Shown: positions 22,755 to 31,662, counted from the first letter of the stretch. The stretch is 31,801 nt of DNA from Castellaniella defragrans_A (GCF_040394755.1 NZ_JBEBRQ010000033.1), one strand, 5' to 3'. A program made the numbers and translations. The notes: generated by a model not told the origin, from the letters alone.

Positions 22755-23906
22755 ATGCCGCGCCCGATCCTGGCCACCATTCATGTGCCAGCCCTGTCCC
22801 ACAATCTGGAAATCGTCGCCGGGATGCTGACCCGGGATGCAGGAATGGCGCGGCCTTCGATCTGGGCAGTCATCAAGGCCAATGCGTATGGACATGGGAT
22901 TGACCAGGCGCTCGAGGGATTCGCGGCGGCCGATGGCCTGGCGATGCTGGATCTCGACGAGGCTGTGCGCTGCCGCGAGCGCGGCTGGAACGGTCCGCTG
23001 CTGCTGCTCGAGGGTTTTTTCGAGTCGGCCGACATCGAGGTGCTGGATCATTACCGGATCAGTACCGCCATTCACTGCGCCGAGCAATTCGAGATGCTCG
23101 AGGCGGGCCGGATTCGCCACGCTCTGGATGCCTTCGTCAAGCTCGATACCGGGATGAATCGCCTGGGGTTCCAGCCCGCCGAATACCGGGCGGCGTACCG
23201 GCGCGCTCTCGATCTGCGGGCCGGGGGCGTATTGGGAACCATCGGCAAGATGACCCACTTTGCCCGGGCCGATGACGATGCCGCGGCGACCGCTGCGCAA
23301 TTGCAGGTATTCGCGCAGGTGACCGAGGGTCTTCCGGGGCCGGTCAGCGTCTGCAATTCGGCCGCGACCCTGACCGAGGGGCTGGCCGCGGGGGTTTCGC
23401 GCGGCGAACAATGGGTGCGCCCCGGGATCTGCCTGTACGGCGGTTCGCCGTTCGATGCGCGCCCGGCGCAATCCATGGGCCTGCGCCCGGCGATGACCTT
23501 GAGTTCCCGGCTGATCAGCACACATATCGTGCCGGCCGGCGGCGGCGTCGGTTATGGCCACCGCTTCGTGGCCGAGCGCGCCATGCGGGTGGGCGTGGTC
23601 GCTTGCGGCTATGCCGATGGCTATCCGCGCCATGCGCCCACGGGCACGCCGGTGACTGTCGATGGCGTGCGTACGCGCGTGCTTGGCCGGGTGTCCATGG
23701 ACATGCTGGTGGCTGACCTCGATCCTGTGCCGCAGGCGCGTGTCGGGTCGCCGGTGGTGCTTTGGGGGGAGGGCGGGCCCTCCGTCGACGAGGTGGCCCG
23801 CCCTTGCGGGACCATCGGCTATGAACTCCTGTGCGCGGTGGCCCCCCGGGTTCCCAGGCGCGTGCAGGGCGCGGGCGCCGCGTCCATTTTCAACGAGGGG
23901 CCGTAA
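22755..23906 (+). CDS. alr: Alanine racemase
   Basis: This makes D-alanine for peptidoglycan from L-alanine with PLP. The 383-aa protein has the PLP lysine K41 in IWAVIKANAYGHG and the second catalytic residue Y267 in GGVGYGHRF. It also has DTGMNRLGF, CNSAATL, VRPGICLYGG and RVSMDML. The ATG at 22755 follows a G-rich GGGGGA site at about 22745-22750. An in-frame TTG at 22743 is less likely. Its TAA is followed directly by the GTG of the SDR gene, and the next gene is radA, so alr-SDR-radA-kdkA look like one transcript. Confidence 0.95.
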   Translation: MPRPILATIHVPALSHNLEIVAGMLTRDAGMARPSIWAVIKANAYGHGIDQALEGFAAADGLAMLDLDEAVRCRERGWNGPLLLLEGFFESADIEVLDHYRISTAIHCAEQFEMLEAGRIRHALDAFVKLDTGMNRLGFQPAEYRAAYRRALDLRAGGVLGTIGKMTHFARADDDAAATAAQLQVFAQVTEGLPGPVSVCNSAATLTEGLAAGVSRGEQWVRPGICLYGGSPFDARPAQSMGLRPAMTLSSRLISTHIVPAGGGVGYGHRFVAERAMRVGVVACGYADGYPRHAPTGTPVTVDGVRTRVLGRVSMDMLVADLDPVPQARVGSPVVLWGEGGPSVDEVARPCGTIGYELLCAVAPRVPRRVQGAGAASIFNEGP

Positions 23907-24623
23907 GTGAAAAACAATTGTGTGCTGGTGACGGGGGCGACCAAAGGCATCGGCTGGGCCATCAGCCAGCGGCTCGCCGACCAGGGTTGTCATGTGGTGG
24001 GGCTGGCCCGCCATGTTCAGGATATCGATTTTCCCGGCTACCTGTATGGGTGCGATCTCGCCAATGCGGGCGAGACCGAGGAAATTCTGCGCATCATTCG
24101 CGAAAAATATCCGGTCGATGCGCTGGTCAATGGCGTCGGGCCGGCCCTGCCCGAGGCGCTGGGGGAGATCGATCTGGCATCCCTGTATCAGGCGCTGGAC
24201 CTGAACGTGCGCGTTTCGGTGCAGGTCGTGCAGGCCTTCGTGCCGGGGATGAAGGCGCGCAAATCCGGCCGGATCGTGAATATCTGCGGCCGTGTGGTTC
24301 ACGGCTGCGCCGGCCAGACCAGTTATTCGGCCGCCAAGAGCGCCTTGCTCGGCTGTACCCGGACCTGGGCCCTCGAACTCGCGCCGCATGGGATCACCGT
24401 CAACGCGGTCTCGCCGGGGCCGATCGAAACCGGGCTGTTTCGCGCGCAGCATCCGGTGGGCGGCGACGCCGAGCGCGCCGTGCTCGCCTCCATTCCCATG
24501 GGCCGCCTGGGTCAGGCGGCCGAGGTGGCCGCGGCCGTGACCTTCCTGCTGTCGGACGAGGCGGCCTACATCACCGGCCAGGAACTCGGCGTCGACGGGG
24601 GTGGCAGCCTCGCGGGCCGCTGA
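23907..24623 (+). CDS. Short-chain dehydrogenase/reductase with atypical active site
   Basis: This classical-length SDR (238 aa) resembles FabG-type reductases. The NAD(P)-binding TGATKGIG is at 9-16, N100 sits in LDLNVRV, Y140-S-A-A-K144 is intact, and a PG element (SPGPIETGLF) and C-terminal ITGQELGVDGGG follow. The NNAG-type motif reads NGVG (75-78). The catalytic serine expected in the NIxS segment is Gly128 (NICGR), with C127 beside it, so ordinary reductase activity is doubtful. The start is GTG at 23907 with GAGGGG upstream (23895-23900), directly after the alr stop. Its role beside alr and radA is unknown. An open frame in another phase runs through it into radA but is not coding. Confidence 0.88.
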   Translation: MKNNCVLVTGATKGIGWAISQRLADQGCHVVGLARHVQDIDFPGYLYGCDLANAGETEEILRIIREKYPVDALVNGVGPALPEALGEIDLASLYQALDLNVRVSVQVVQAFVPGMKARKSGRIVNICGRVVHGCAGQTSYSAAKSALLGCTRTWALELAPHGITVNAVSPGPIETGLFRAQHPVGGDAERAVLASIPMGRLGQAAEVAAAVTFLLSDEAAYITGQELGVDGGGSLAGR

Positions 24624-24625
24624 TC

Positions 24626-25990
24626 ATGGCCAAGGCAAAAACACTGTTCGTCTGCTCGGACTGCGGCGGCGGAGCCCCGAAATGGGAGGGCCGCTGCCCG
24701 CATTGCGGGGCCTGGAATACCTTGCAGGAGTCCCGGGAATCCGCCAGCCCGGCGCATCGCTTCGCGCCGTTGGCGGCGGCTTCGCCGGTGCGCAGCCTGG
24801 CCGAGATCGAGGCGCGCGAGCAGGCGCGCAGCCCGACCGGGATCGCCGAATTCGATCGCGTCCTCGGCGGCGGTCTGGTGCCGGGCGCGGTGGTCCTGAT
24901 CGGCGGCGACCCCGGGATCGGCAAGTCCACGCTGCTGCTGCAAGCGCTGGCCGGTATGGCGCGCGTGGGGCCGGTCCTGTACGTGACGGGCGAGGAGTCC
25001 GCCGAGCAGGTCGCGTTGCGGGCGCAGCGCCTGGAGGTCTCGGGCGAGGGCGTCGATCTGCTGGCCGAGATCCGTCTCGAGCAGATCACCCAGGTGCTGG
25101 TCGAGCGCAGGCCGGACGTCGCCGTGATCGACTCGATCCAGACCCTGTATTCCGGCGAGCTGAGCGCGGCGCCGGGTTCGGTCTCGCAGGTGCGCGAGTG
25201 CGCGGCTCAGCTCACGCGCATCGCCAAGCAGACTGGCATCACCCTGATCCTGATCGGTCACGTCACCAAGGACGGGACGCTCGCCGGCCCGCGCGTGCTC
25301 GAGCATATCGTCGATACGGTCCTGTATTTCGAGGGTGATACCCATTCGTCCTTCCGTCTGGTGCGTGCCATCAAGAACCGTTTCGGCGCGGTCAATGAGC
25401 TGGGCGTGTTCGCGATGACGGACCGGGGCCTGCGCGGCGTCAATAATCCTTCTGCGCTGTTTCTTTCCGGCCATGCGCGCGATGTGGCCGGGTCCTGCGT
25501 GATGGCGACCCAGGAGGGCACGCGGCCGCTGCTGGTCGAGATCCAGGCGCTGGTCGATACCGCGCACGTGCCCAATCCGCGCCGCCTGTCGGTGGGGCTC
25601 GAGAGCGCGCGGCTGGCCATGCTGCTGGCCGTGCTGCACCGGCACGCGGGGGTGGCGACGTTCGACCAGGACGTTTTCGTCAACGCGGTCGGGGGCGTGC
25701 GTATCATGGAGCCGGCCGCCGATCTGGCCGTTTGCCTGGCGATTCTGTCGTCCATGCGCAACCGGCCCGTGCCGGCGGGTTTGCTGGCCTTCGGCGAAAT
25801 CGGCCTGGCGGGCGAGGTGCGGCCCGCGCCCAGAGGCCAGGAGCGCCTGCGCGAGGCCGCCAAATTGGGCTTCGGTCAGGCGGTGATTCCCAAGGCGAAC
25901 CTGCCGCGCCAGCCCATCGAGGGCTTGCGCATTCATGCCGTCGAGCGCATCGAGGACGCGCTGCGCGTCTTCGACGAGGCCGGGCCATGA
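24626..25990 (+). CDS. radA: DNA repair protein RadA
   Basis: This RecA-like ATPase drives branch migration in recombination. The 454-aa protein has an N-terminal zinc finger (C10, C13, C24, C27), the Walker A GGDPGIGKS (93-101), the Walker B-like VAVIDSIQTL, the RadA-specific KNRFG (250-254) and a C-terminal Lon-protease-like domain (about 285-454, RRLSVGLESARLAMLLAVLHRHAG...) without an evident protease role. The ATG at 24626 comes two bases after the SDR stop. Its own stop overlaps the kdkA start (ATGA). Confidence 0.96.
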   Translation: MAKAKTLFVCSDCGGGAPKWEGRCPHCGAWNTLQESRESASPAHRFAPLAAASPVRSLAEIEAREQARSPTGIAEFDRVLGGGLVPGAVVLIGGDPGIGKSTLLLQALAGMARVGPVLYVTGEESAEQVALRAQRLEVSGEGVDLLAEIRLEQITQVLVERRPDVAVIDSIQTLYSGELSAAPGSVSQVRECAAQLTRIAKQTGITLILIGHVTKDGTLAGPRVLEHIVDTVLYFEGDTHSSFRLVRAIKNRFGAVNELGVFAMTDRGLRGVNNPSALFLSGHARDVAGSCVMATQEGTRPLLVEIQALVDTAHVPNPRRLSVGLESARLAMLLAVLHRHAGVATFDQDVFVNAVGGVRIMEPAADLAVCLAILSSMRNRPVPAGLLAFGEIGLAGEVRPAPRGQERLREAAKLGFGQAVIPKANLPRQPIEGLRIHAVERIEDALRVFDEAGP

Positions 25991-26724
25991 GGCGCGGCGC
26001 CGCGCCGATCGGGCAGGGGGTCGTCCTGGCCTTCGACGGCGGCGCCCTGTGCGTGCCCGGGCCCCTGGCGGATCAGGCGAATCCATCCTGGTTCGATCCT
26101 GATGCGCTGGGCGGCGTGCCCGTTGGCGAGGGCGGCCGTCAGGCCGCCTGGTTCGTCCAGGGGCCGTTCGGTCAGGCCGTGCTGCGCCATTATCGCCGTG
26201 GCGGCCTGCGCGCCCGTCTGGGGCGGGAGTCGTATTTCTGGCTGGGGGCGGCGCGCACGCGTTCGTTCGCCGAGTTCGCGGTGTTGGCCCACTTGCGGGC
26301 GGCGGGCGTGGCGGTGCCCGCGCCGCTCGGGGCGGCGTACTGGCGTCGTGGCCTGCTCTACCGGGCCGCCATTCTGGTGGCGCGGATTCCCGGCGCGCGC
26401 ACCCTGGCCGGATGCCTGGGCGCAGCCCCGGATGCGGCCGGCAACGTGGAAATGCCAGAGACGCCGGTGGTGGACCCGCTGGCCGTCGCCCGCGCCATCC
26501 GCGCGATGCACGAGGCGGGGGTCTCCCACGCGGACCTGAATGCGCATAATATTCTGCTGGATGCGCAGGGCCGGGTCTGGCTGATCGATTTCGACCGCGC
26601 GGTCCTGGGTGTCGCATCCCCGGGACAACGCCGGAAAAACCTGTTGCGTCTGCGGCGCTCTTTGGTTAAGGTGTGCGGCGCGCCCGGTGCGCGGTGGTGG
26701 GACGAACTGTATTCGGCCTATTGA
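25987..26724 (+). CDS. kdkA: 3-deoxy-D-manno-octulosonic acid (Kdo) kinase
   Basis: This phosphorylates Kdo of the lipopolysaccharide inner core at the cytoplasmic face. The 245-aa protein matches the KdkA/WaaP kinase-like fold: RHYRRGGLRARL near the N-lobe, catalytic-loop HADLNAHNILLD (181-192, D183 and N188) and metal-binding LIDFDRA (D201), with a basic segment (GQRRKNLLRLRRSL) after it. The length is close to H. influenzae KdkA. The ATG overlaps the radA stop. WaaP heptose kinases are the main alternative; HADLNAHN favours KdkA. The following 80-bp gap has only a 5-bp stem (CATGC/GCATG). Confidence 0.85.
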   Translation: MRRGAAPIGQGVVLAFDGGALCVPGPLADQANPSWFDPDALGGVPVGEGGRQAAWFVQGPFGQAVLRHYRRGGLRARLGRESYFWLGAARTRSFAEFAVLAHLRAAGVAVPAPLGAAYWRRGLLYRAAILVARIPGARTLAGCLGAAPDAAGNVEMPETPVVDPLAVARAIRAMHEAGVSHADLNAHNILLDAQGRVWLIDFDRAVLGVASPGQRRKNLLRLRRSLVKVCGAPGARWWDELYSAY

Positions 26725-26804
26725 CGCCCGCCTTGCTGAACGCCATGCCGGCAGCATGAAGCGGTCCTTTTCATCCGTTTTTCACTACGAGAGGGGGCTT
26801 TGCC

Positions 26805-27902
26805 ATGAAATTGGGCATCACCCGTACCATTCTTGTGGCCGGCGCGCTGATGGCGGCGGCATCCGTGGGCGCGCAGGAGCGCGTCGTCAACGTCTACAAC
26901 TGGGCCGAATACACCGCGCCGGATACGATTCCCGGGTTCGAGAAGGCGACCGGGATCAAGATCCGCTACGACGTCTACGACAGCAACGATACGCTCCAGG
27001 CGAAACTGCTGACCGGCAAGTCCGGCTATGACGTGGTCGTGCCGTCGACGCACTATGCGGCGCGCCAGATCGAGGGCGGCCTGTTCCAGAAACTCGACCG
27101 CTCCAAGATCCCCAACTGGAAATACCTCGACCCGGCCCTGATGGCGCTGGTGGCCTCGGTCGACCCCGGCAACCAATATCTGGTGCCCTGGGGCTATGGC
27201 ACCAACGGCCTGGGCTACAACGTCACCAAGGTGCGCGAGCTGATGGGCGCCGACGCGCCGCTGGGCTCCTGGGACATGCTGTTCAAGCCCGAGAACGCCG
27301 CCAGGCTGCAGGCTTGTGGCATCTCGATCCTGGACGAGGCCGCCCAGGTATTTCCCGCAGTCCTGCACTATATGGGCAAGGACCCCAACAGCAGCGACCC
27401 CAAGGACTACGAGGCCGCGCTCGCCCTGCTCAAGACCATCCGTCCCTATGTGCGCCAGTTCAGTTCCTCGGGCTATATCGACGAGCTCGCCGCCGGCGGC
27501 CTGTGCATGGTCTATGGATTTTCGGGCGATGTGATGATCGCCTCGGCCCGCGCCCGCGAGGCGGGCAAGCCGTACGAGATCGACTATTTCATTCCCCAGG
27601 GCGGCGCGCCCGCCTGGTTCGATACGATGGCGATTCCCAAGAGCGCCGAGCATGTGGACGAGGCGCACGCTTTCATCAACTACATCGAGACGCCCGAGGT
27701 GCATGCGGCGATCACCAATACGATGTTCTATCCGAACGCCAACCAGGAGGCGCGCAAGTACGTGGTCAAGGAGGTCGCCGAGAACCCCATGATCTATCCG
27801 CCTGCCGAGGTGGCCGGCACCCTGTTCGTGATCAAGCCCCAGCCCCTGCCCATCCAGCGTTTGCAGACGCGCATGTGGGCCGAGCTCAAGTCGGGGCGCT
27901 AG
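26805..27902 (+). CDS. potF: Periplasmic putrescine-binding protein
   Basis: This solute-binding protein of a polyamine ABC transporter has a Sec signal (residues 1-23, ending SVGA|Q) and 365 aa in all. The mature start VVNVYNWAEYTAPDTIPGFEKATGIKIRYD, then DSNDTLQAKLLTGKSGYDVVVPS and WGYGTNGLGYNV, follow the PotF pattern for putrescine rather than the spermidine-preferring PotD. A strong GAGGGGG site (about 26791-26797) precedes the ATG, consistent with the high level needed for a binding protein. It heads potFGHI. No clear promoter is visible in the 26725-26804 gap. Confidence 0.92.
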   Translation: MKLGITRTILVAGALMAAASVGAQERVVNVYNWAEYTAPDTIPGFEKATGIKIRYDVYDSNDTLQAKLLTGKSGYDVVVPSTHYAARQIEGGLFQKLDRSKIPNWKYLDPALMALVASVDPGNQYLVPWGYGTNGLGYNVTKVRELMGADAPLGSWDMLFKPENAARLQACGISILDEAAQVFPAVLHYMGKDPNSSDPKDYEAALALLKTIRPYVRQFSSSGYIDELAAGGLCMVYGFSGDVMIASARAREAGKPYEIDYFIPQGGAPAWFDTMAIPKSAEHVDEAHAFINYIETPEVHAAITNTMFYPNANQEARKYVVKEVAENPMIYPPAEVAGTLFVIKPQPLPIQRLQTRMWAELKSGR

Positions 27903-27907
27903 CGATC

Positions 27908-29032
27908 ATGCAGGATGTTCGCGGCATGCCCCGCCAGGGCGAGGCCGATGACTTCGTGCGTATCGAGGATGTGGTCAAGATCTTCGGCGACACGGTGGCG
28001 GTGCGCGCCGTCAACCTCTCGGTGCGCCGTCACGAAATCTTTGCCCTGCTCGGCAGCTCCGGCTGCGGCAAGTCGACGCTGCTGCGCATGTTGGCCGGCT
28101 TCGAGGAACCCACCTCGGGGCGCATCATTCTCGACGATGAGGACATCACCGCGTTGCCGCCGCACCGGCGGCCGGTCAACATGATGTTCCAGTCCTACGC
28201 GCTGTTTCCCCACATGACGGTCGAGGCAAATGTCGCCTTCGGCCTGCGGCAGGAAGGCGTGCCGCGCCAGGAAATCCACGAGCGCGTCTTCGAGGCGCTC
28301 GACCTGGTGCAGATGGCGGGCTATGCGCGGCGCAAGCCGCACCAGCTCTCGGGCGGGCAGCAGCAGCGCGTGGCGCTGGCGCGCAGCCTGGTCAAGCGGC
28401 CCAAGCTGCTGCTGCTCGACGAGCCGATGTCGGCGCTGGACAAGCAGATTCGCCAGGCCACGCAGATCGAGCTGGTCAGGATCCTCGACCAGGTCGGCGT
28501 CACCTGCATCATGGTGACTCATGACCAGGAGGAGGCCATGACCATGGCCGGCCGCCTGGCCGTGATGACCGAAGGGCAGATCGTGCAGTGCGGCACGCCC
28601 TACGAGGTCTATGCCTTTCCGAACTCGCGCTTTGTGGCGGGCTTCATCGGCTCGACCAATCTGTTCACCGGGACCATCGACATCGATGAGCCCGACCATG
28701 TCCTGATCGGCAGCGATGCCCTGCCGCGGCCGCTGTACGTCAACCACGGGGTGAGCGAGCCTCTGGGGATGGCGGTCCACGTCTCGATCCGGCCCGAGCA
28801 GATCCGCGTGCTGCGCGAGCAGCCCGAAACGGACGCCAACTGGGGGCACGGCATGGTTTCGCATGTGGCCTGGATGGGCAGCTATGCCCGCTACCAGATC
28901 CGCCTGGATGCCGGGCAGGTGATCGAGGCGAGCGTTCCCAGCCTGGACTGGAACCAGGCCGAGGCGCCGGGGATCGACGAGGAGGTCTATGTGTCGTGGA
29001 GCCCCGACGCCGGCACGGTGCTTGCCTCATGA
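27908..29032 (+). CDS. potG: Polyamine ABC transporter ATP-binding protein
   Basis: This ATPase powers polyamine import. The 374-aa protein has Walker A GSSGCGKS (49-56), the Q-loop Q95, signature LSGGQ (147-151), Walker B LLLLDEP (D171, E172), D-loop SALD and the switch His H205. A C-terminal TOBE/OB domain (about 290-374) is typical of PotA/PotG importers. The ATG at 27908 is five bases after potF, and an upstream open frame inside potF is a shadow. Its stop overlaps the potH start (ATGA). Confidence 0.93.
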   Translation: MQDVRGMPRQGEADDFVRIEDVVKIFGDTVAVRAVNLSVRRHEIFALLGSSGCGKSTLLRMLAGFEEPTSGRIILDDEDITALPPHRRPVNMMFQSYALFPHMTVEANVAFGLRQEGVPRQEIHERVFEALDLVQMAGYARRKPHQLSGGQQQRVALARSLVKRPKLLLLDEPMSALDKQIRQATQIELVRILDQVGVTCIMVTHDQEEAMTMAGRLAVMTEGQIVQCGTPYEVYAFPNSRFVAGFIGSTNLFTGTIDIDEPDHVLIGSDALPRPLYVNHGVSEPLGMAVHVSIRPEQIRVLREQPETDANWGHGMVSHVAWMGSYARYQIRLDAGQVIEASVPSLDWNQAEAPGIDEEVYVSWSPDAGTVLAS

Positions 29033-29934
29033 AACTGCGCCTGTTCGCGCGGCCCTCGGCCCGCCAGTTCGCCGTCGGCGTGCCCTACGTCTGGCTGATG
29101 GTGTTTTTGCTGGTGCCGTTCCTGCTGGTGCTCAAGATCAGCTTCGCGGACTTGCAGTTCGGCATTCCGCCCTATACGCCGCTGGCGACTCTCGAGGACC
29201 AGACCCTGCGGCTGGCGGTGCATCTGCGCGGCTATGCGCTGCTGTTCACCGACAGCCTGTATCTGACGACCTATCTGAATTCGGTCAAGATGGCCCTGGT
29301 CACCACGATCTGCTGCGCCTTGATCGGCTATCCGATGGCCTATCAGATCGCGCGTTCGCGTCCGGCGATCCGCAATCTGCTGCTGCTGGGGGTGATCCTG
29401 CCGTTCTGGACCTCGCTGCTGCTGCGGGTCTATGCCTGGGTGGGCATCCTGCGCAGCGACGGCCTGCTCAACAATCTGTTGATGGGCCTGGGCCTGATCG
29501 ATACGCCGCTGGAAATCTATCGCACCGATCTGGCGGTGTACATCGGCCTCGTGTACGCCTATCTGCCGTTTTTCATCCTGCCGCTGTACGCCAACCTCGT
29601 CAAACTCGATCATCGTCTCCTCGAGGCGGCCTATGACCTGGGCGCCCGGCCCTGGCACGCTTTCCTGCGGATCACCCTGCCGCTTTCCATGCCGGGTGTG
29701 ATCGCGGGGGCGATGCTGGTCTTCATTCCTTCAGTGGGCGAGTATGTGATCCCTGAGATGCTGGGCGGGGCCGACACGCTGATGATGGGGCGCGTCATGT
29801 GGACCGAATTCTTCAACAATGCCGACTGGCCCATGGCGGCGGCGGTGACCTGCGTCATGGTCCTGCTGCTGCTGGTGCCGCTGACGATTTTTCAGTACAA
29901 CCAGGCGCGCCAGTTCGAGAAGGAGCGCCGCTGA
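29029..29934 (+). CDS. potH: Polyamine ABC transporter permease
   Basis: This inner-membrane permease of 301 aa has about six transmembrane helices. The first is near residues 18-38 (VPYVWLMVFLLVPFLLVLKI). The cytoplasmic EAA loop, EAAYDLGARPWHAFLRITLPLSMPGV, docks the ATPase. YIGLVYAYLPFFILPLYANL precedes it, as in PotH/PotB. I used the ATG at 29029, overlapping the potG stop; 11 more residues upstream in frame are inside potG. Its stop shares a base with the potI start (TGATG). Confidence 0.92.
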   Translation: MKLRLFARPSARQFAVGVPYVWLMVFLLVPFLLVLKISFADLQFGIPPYTPLATLEDQTLRLAVHLRGYALLFTDSLYLTTYLNSVKMALVTTICCALIGYPMAYQIARSRPAIRNLLLLGVILPFWTSLLLRVYAWVGILRSDGLLNNLLMGLGLIDTPLEIYRTDLAVYIGLVYAYLPFFILPLYANLVKLDHRLLEAAYDLGARPWHAFLRITLPLSMPGVIAGAMLVFIPSVGEYVIPEMLGGADTLMMGRVMWTEFFNNADWPMAAAVTCVMVLLLLVPLTIFQYNQARQFEKERR

Positions 29935-30740
29935 TGAAAGGCAATCCGATTCTGCGCTTCCTGGTCCTGGTGGTGGGCTACGCTTTTCTGTACGTGCCGA
30001 TCGCCTGCCTGATGGCGTTCTCCTTCAACGATTCCAGCCTGATGACGTCCTGGTCGGGGTTTTCGCTGCGCTGGTACGTTGAGCTCTTTCAGGACAAGGC
30101 GCTGCTCGAGGCGGCGCGCCTGTCGCTCGTGATCGCCGCCCTCACGGCGACCACGGCCGTGGCGATCGGCACCTGGGCCGGCTACGTCCTGGCGCGCATG
30201 GGCCGTTTTCGCGGCTTTGGCCTGTATATCGGCATGTTGAGCGCGCCGCTGGTCATGCCCGAGGTCGTCCTGGGGATTTCGCTGCTGTTGATGTTCGTCG
30301 AGATGTCCAGGCTCATCGGCTGGCCCGAGAACAACGGCATTTTCACCATCTGGGTCGGGCACGTGACGCTGTGCATGGCTTACGTGGCGGTCATCATCCA
30401 GTCGCGGGTGCGCGATCTGGATCGCTCGCTCGAGGAGGCCGCGCTGGACCTGGGCGCCTCGCCGCTGAAGGTGTTCTTTCTGATCACCGTGCCGCTGATC
30501 TCGCCGGCGCTGCTGGCTTCCTGGCTGCTGGCCTTCACCTTGTCGCTGGACGATGTCGTGGTCGCGTCTTTCCTCTCGGGGCCGGGCTACACGACTTTGC
30601 CGCTGGAGGTATTCTCGCGCGTGCGGCTGGGCCTGAAGCCCGAGATCAACGCGCTGGCGACGCTGTTCATGCTGGTGGTCGGCATCGTGGTGGTGGCGGC
30701 CAACCGTGTGCAGGTGCGCCAGGCGGCCCGGGTACAATGA
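29934..30740 (+). CDS. potI: Polyamine ABC transporter permease
   Basis: This second permease of 268 aa pairs with PotH to form the pore. It has a first helix at about 8-28 (RFLVLVVGYAFLYVPIACLMAFSF), then APLVMPEVVLGISLLLMF and the EAA loop EEAALDLGASPLKVFFLITVPLISPAL. Late helices include LAFTLSLDDVVVASF. The ATG overlaps the potH stop by one base. TACAAT at 30733-30738 overlaps its stop and may be a -10 element for rpiA. Confidence 0.92.
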   Translation: MKGNPILRFLVLVVGYAFLYVPIACLMAFSFNDSSLMTSWSGFSLRWYVELFQDKALLEAARLSLVIAALTATTAVAIGTWAGYVLARMGRFRGFGLYIGMLSAPLVMPEVVLGISLLLMFVEMSRLIGWPENNGIFTIWVGHVTLCMAYVAVIIQSRVRDLDRSLEEAALDLGASPLKVFFLITVPLISPALLASWLLAFTLSLDDVVVASFLSGPGYTTLPLEVFSRVRLGLKPEINALATLFMLVVGIVVVAANRVQVRQAARVQ

Positions 30741-30772
30741 ACGATCGTCCCTTGCCGGAATCTCTCGCTATC

Positions 30773-31456
30773 ATGCCGACCCAAGACCAGCTCAAGCAAC
30801 AGGCCGCCCAGGCGGCCATCGATCATGTCCTGCCGCAACTGCGGCCCGAGGATGTCCTGGGCGTGGGCACTGGCTCGACGGTCGATCTGTTCATCGATCT
30901 GCTGGCCGCGCACCGGGGCGCTTTTCGCGCCGCGGTGTCCAGTTCCGAGCGCAGCACGCGCCGCCTGCGGGCGGCGGGGATCGAGGTGCTGGATCTGAAC
31001 GCCGTGCCCGCCATGGCCTGGTATGTCGACGGCGCCGACGAGATCGACGGCGCGCTCAATATGATCAAGGGCGGCGGCGGCGCCCTGACGCGGGAAAAGA
31101 TCGTGGCTTCGGTCGCGGACCGTTTCGTCTGCATCGTCGATGAGTCCAAGCTTGTGGATCGCCTGGGGTGTTTTCCTCTGCCCATCGAGATCATTCCGCT
31201 CGCGCGCGAGGTCGTGGCGCGCGCCTTGCGGCAATTGGGCGGGCAGCCGGTTCTGCGCGAGGGTTTTGTGACCGACAATGGCGGTCATATCCTGGATGTG
31301 TCTGGGCTGACGCTGGACGCGCCGGCGCAGGTCGAGGCGGTGATCAACAATATTCCGGGCGTGGTGTGTTGCGGCCTGTTCGCGATCTCGGGCGCGGATG
31401 TGGCGCTGGTTGCTGGCGAGGGGGGGGTGCGCGTGTTGCGGGGTCTTGCGCTTTGA
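30773..31456 (+). CDS. rpiA: Ribose-5-phosphate isomerase A
   Basis: This interconverts ribose-5-phosphate and ribulose-5-phosphate in the pentose phosphate pathway. The 227-aa protein has GVGTGSTVDLFIDLL (phosphate loop), VDGADEID (D86 and D89), K99 in MIKGGGGALTREKI and E108, the known catalytic set. The preferred ATG at 30773 gives MPTQDQLKQQ, the family N-terminus. An in-frame ATG at 30737 overlaps the potI stop but adds 12 unconserved residues. It lies 32 bp after potI, so it may be read from the pot transcript, from its own TACAAT box, or both. No terminator hairpin follows closely. Confidence 0.95.
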   Translation: MPTQDQLKQQAAQAAIDHVLPQLRPEDVLGVGTGSTVDLFIDLLAAHRGAFRAAVSSSERSTRRLRAAGIEVLDLNAVPAMAWYVDGADEIDGALNMIKGGGGALTREKIVASVADRFVCIVDESKLVDRLGCFPLPIEIIPLAREVVARALRQLGGQPVLREGFVTDNGGHILDVSGLTLDAPAQVEAVINNIPGVVCCGLFAISGADVALVAGEGGVRVLRGLAL

Positions 31457-31620
31457 TGGGGTTGCTGTTTCGGGCAAACGCGTGACAGGGTGATTTTGAG
31501 GCTTTGAGCGGTTCATTGCTTTTGTCGTTGGTTTTTTCTATCGGGCTGATGGCTGGGGCAGGGTGAATGCATGTAAGGGCTCGGCTTGAGTTTTTTTGTG
31601 CGAGCTCGCGGCCGGCGCCC
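31457..31620 (+). other. Non-coding stretch after rpiA, G/T-rich on the plus strand
   Basis: No coding signature or intrinsic terminator is visible. From 31457 to about 31600 the plus strand is dominated by G and T with several T runs (for example 31541-31546 and 31591-31597). This departs from the balanced GC-rich composition of the coding regions. Confidence 0.5.
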
Positions 31621-31640
31621 AGGGGGGCGCAGCTCACCCG

Positions 31641-31659
31641 GTCCCGGCTTTGCCGGGAC
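31641..31659. repeat. Perfect short hairpin (GTCCCGGC/GCCGGGAC)
   Basis: GTCCCGGC and GCCGGGAC form an 8-bp perfect stem around a TTT loop. It lies just before the larger palindrome at 31663-31787 and may be part of the same intergenic repeat unit. Confidence 0.6.
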
Positions 31660-31662
31660 TAC

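Noticed and set aside
23831..25990. A 719-codon frame suggesting an N-terminally extended RadA
   Set aside because: The extra N-terminus is a wrong-phase reading of the SDR gene. RadA begins with its zinc finger after the ATG at 24626.
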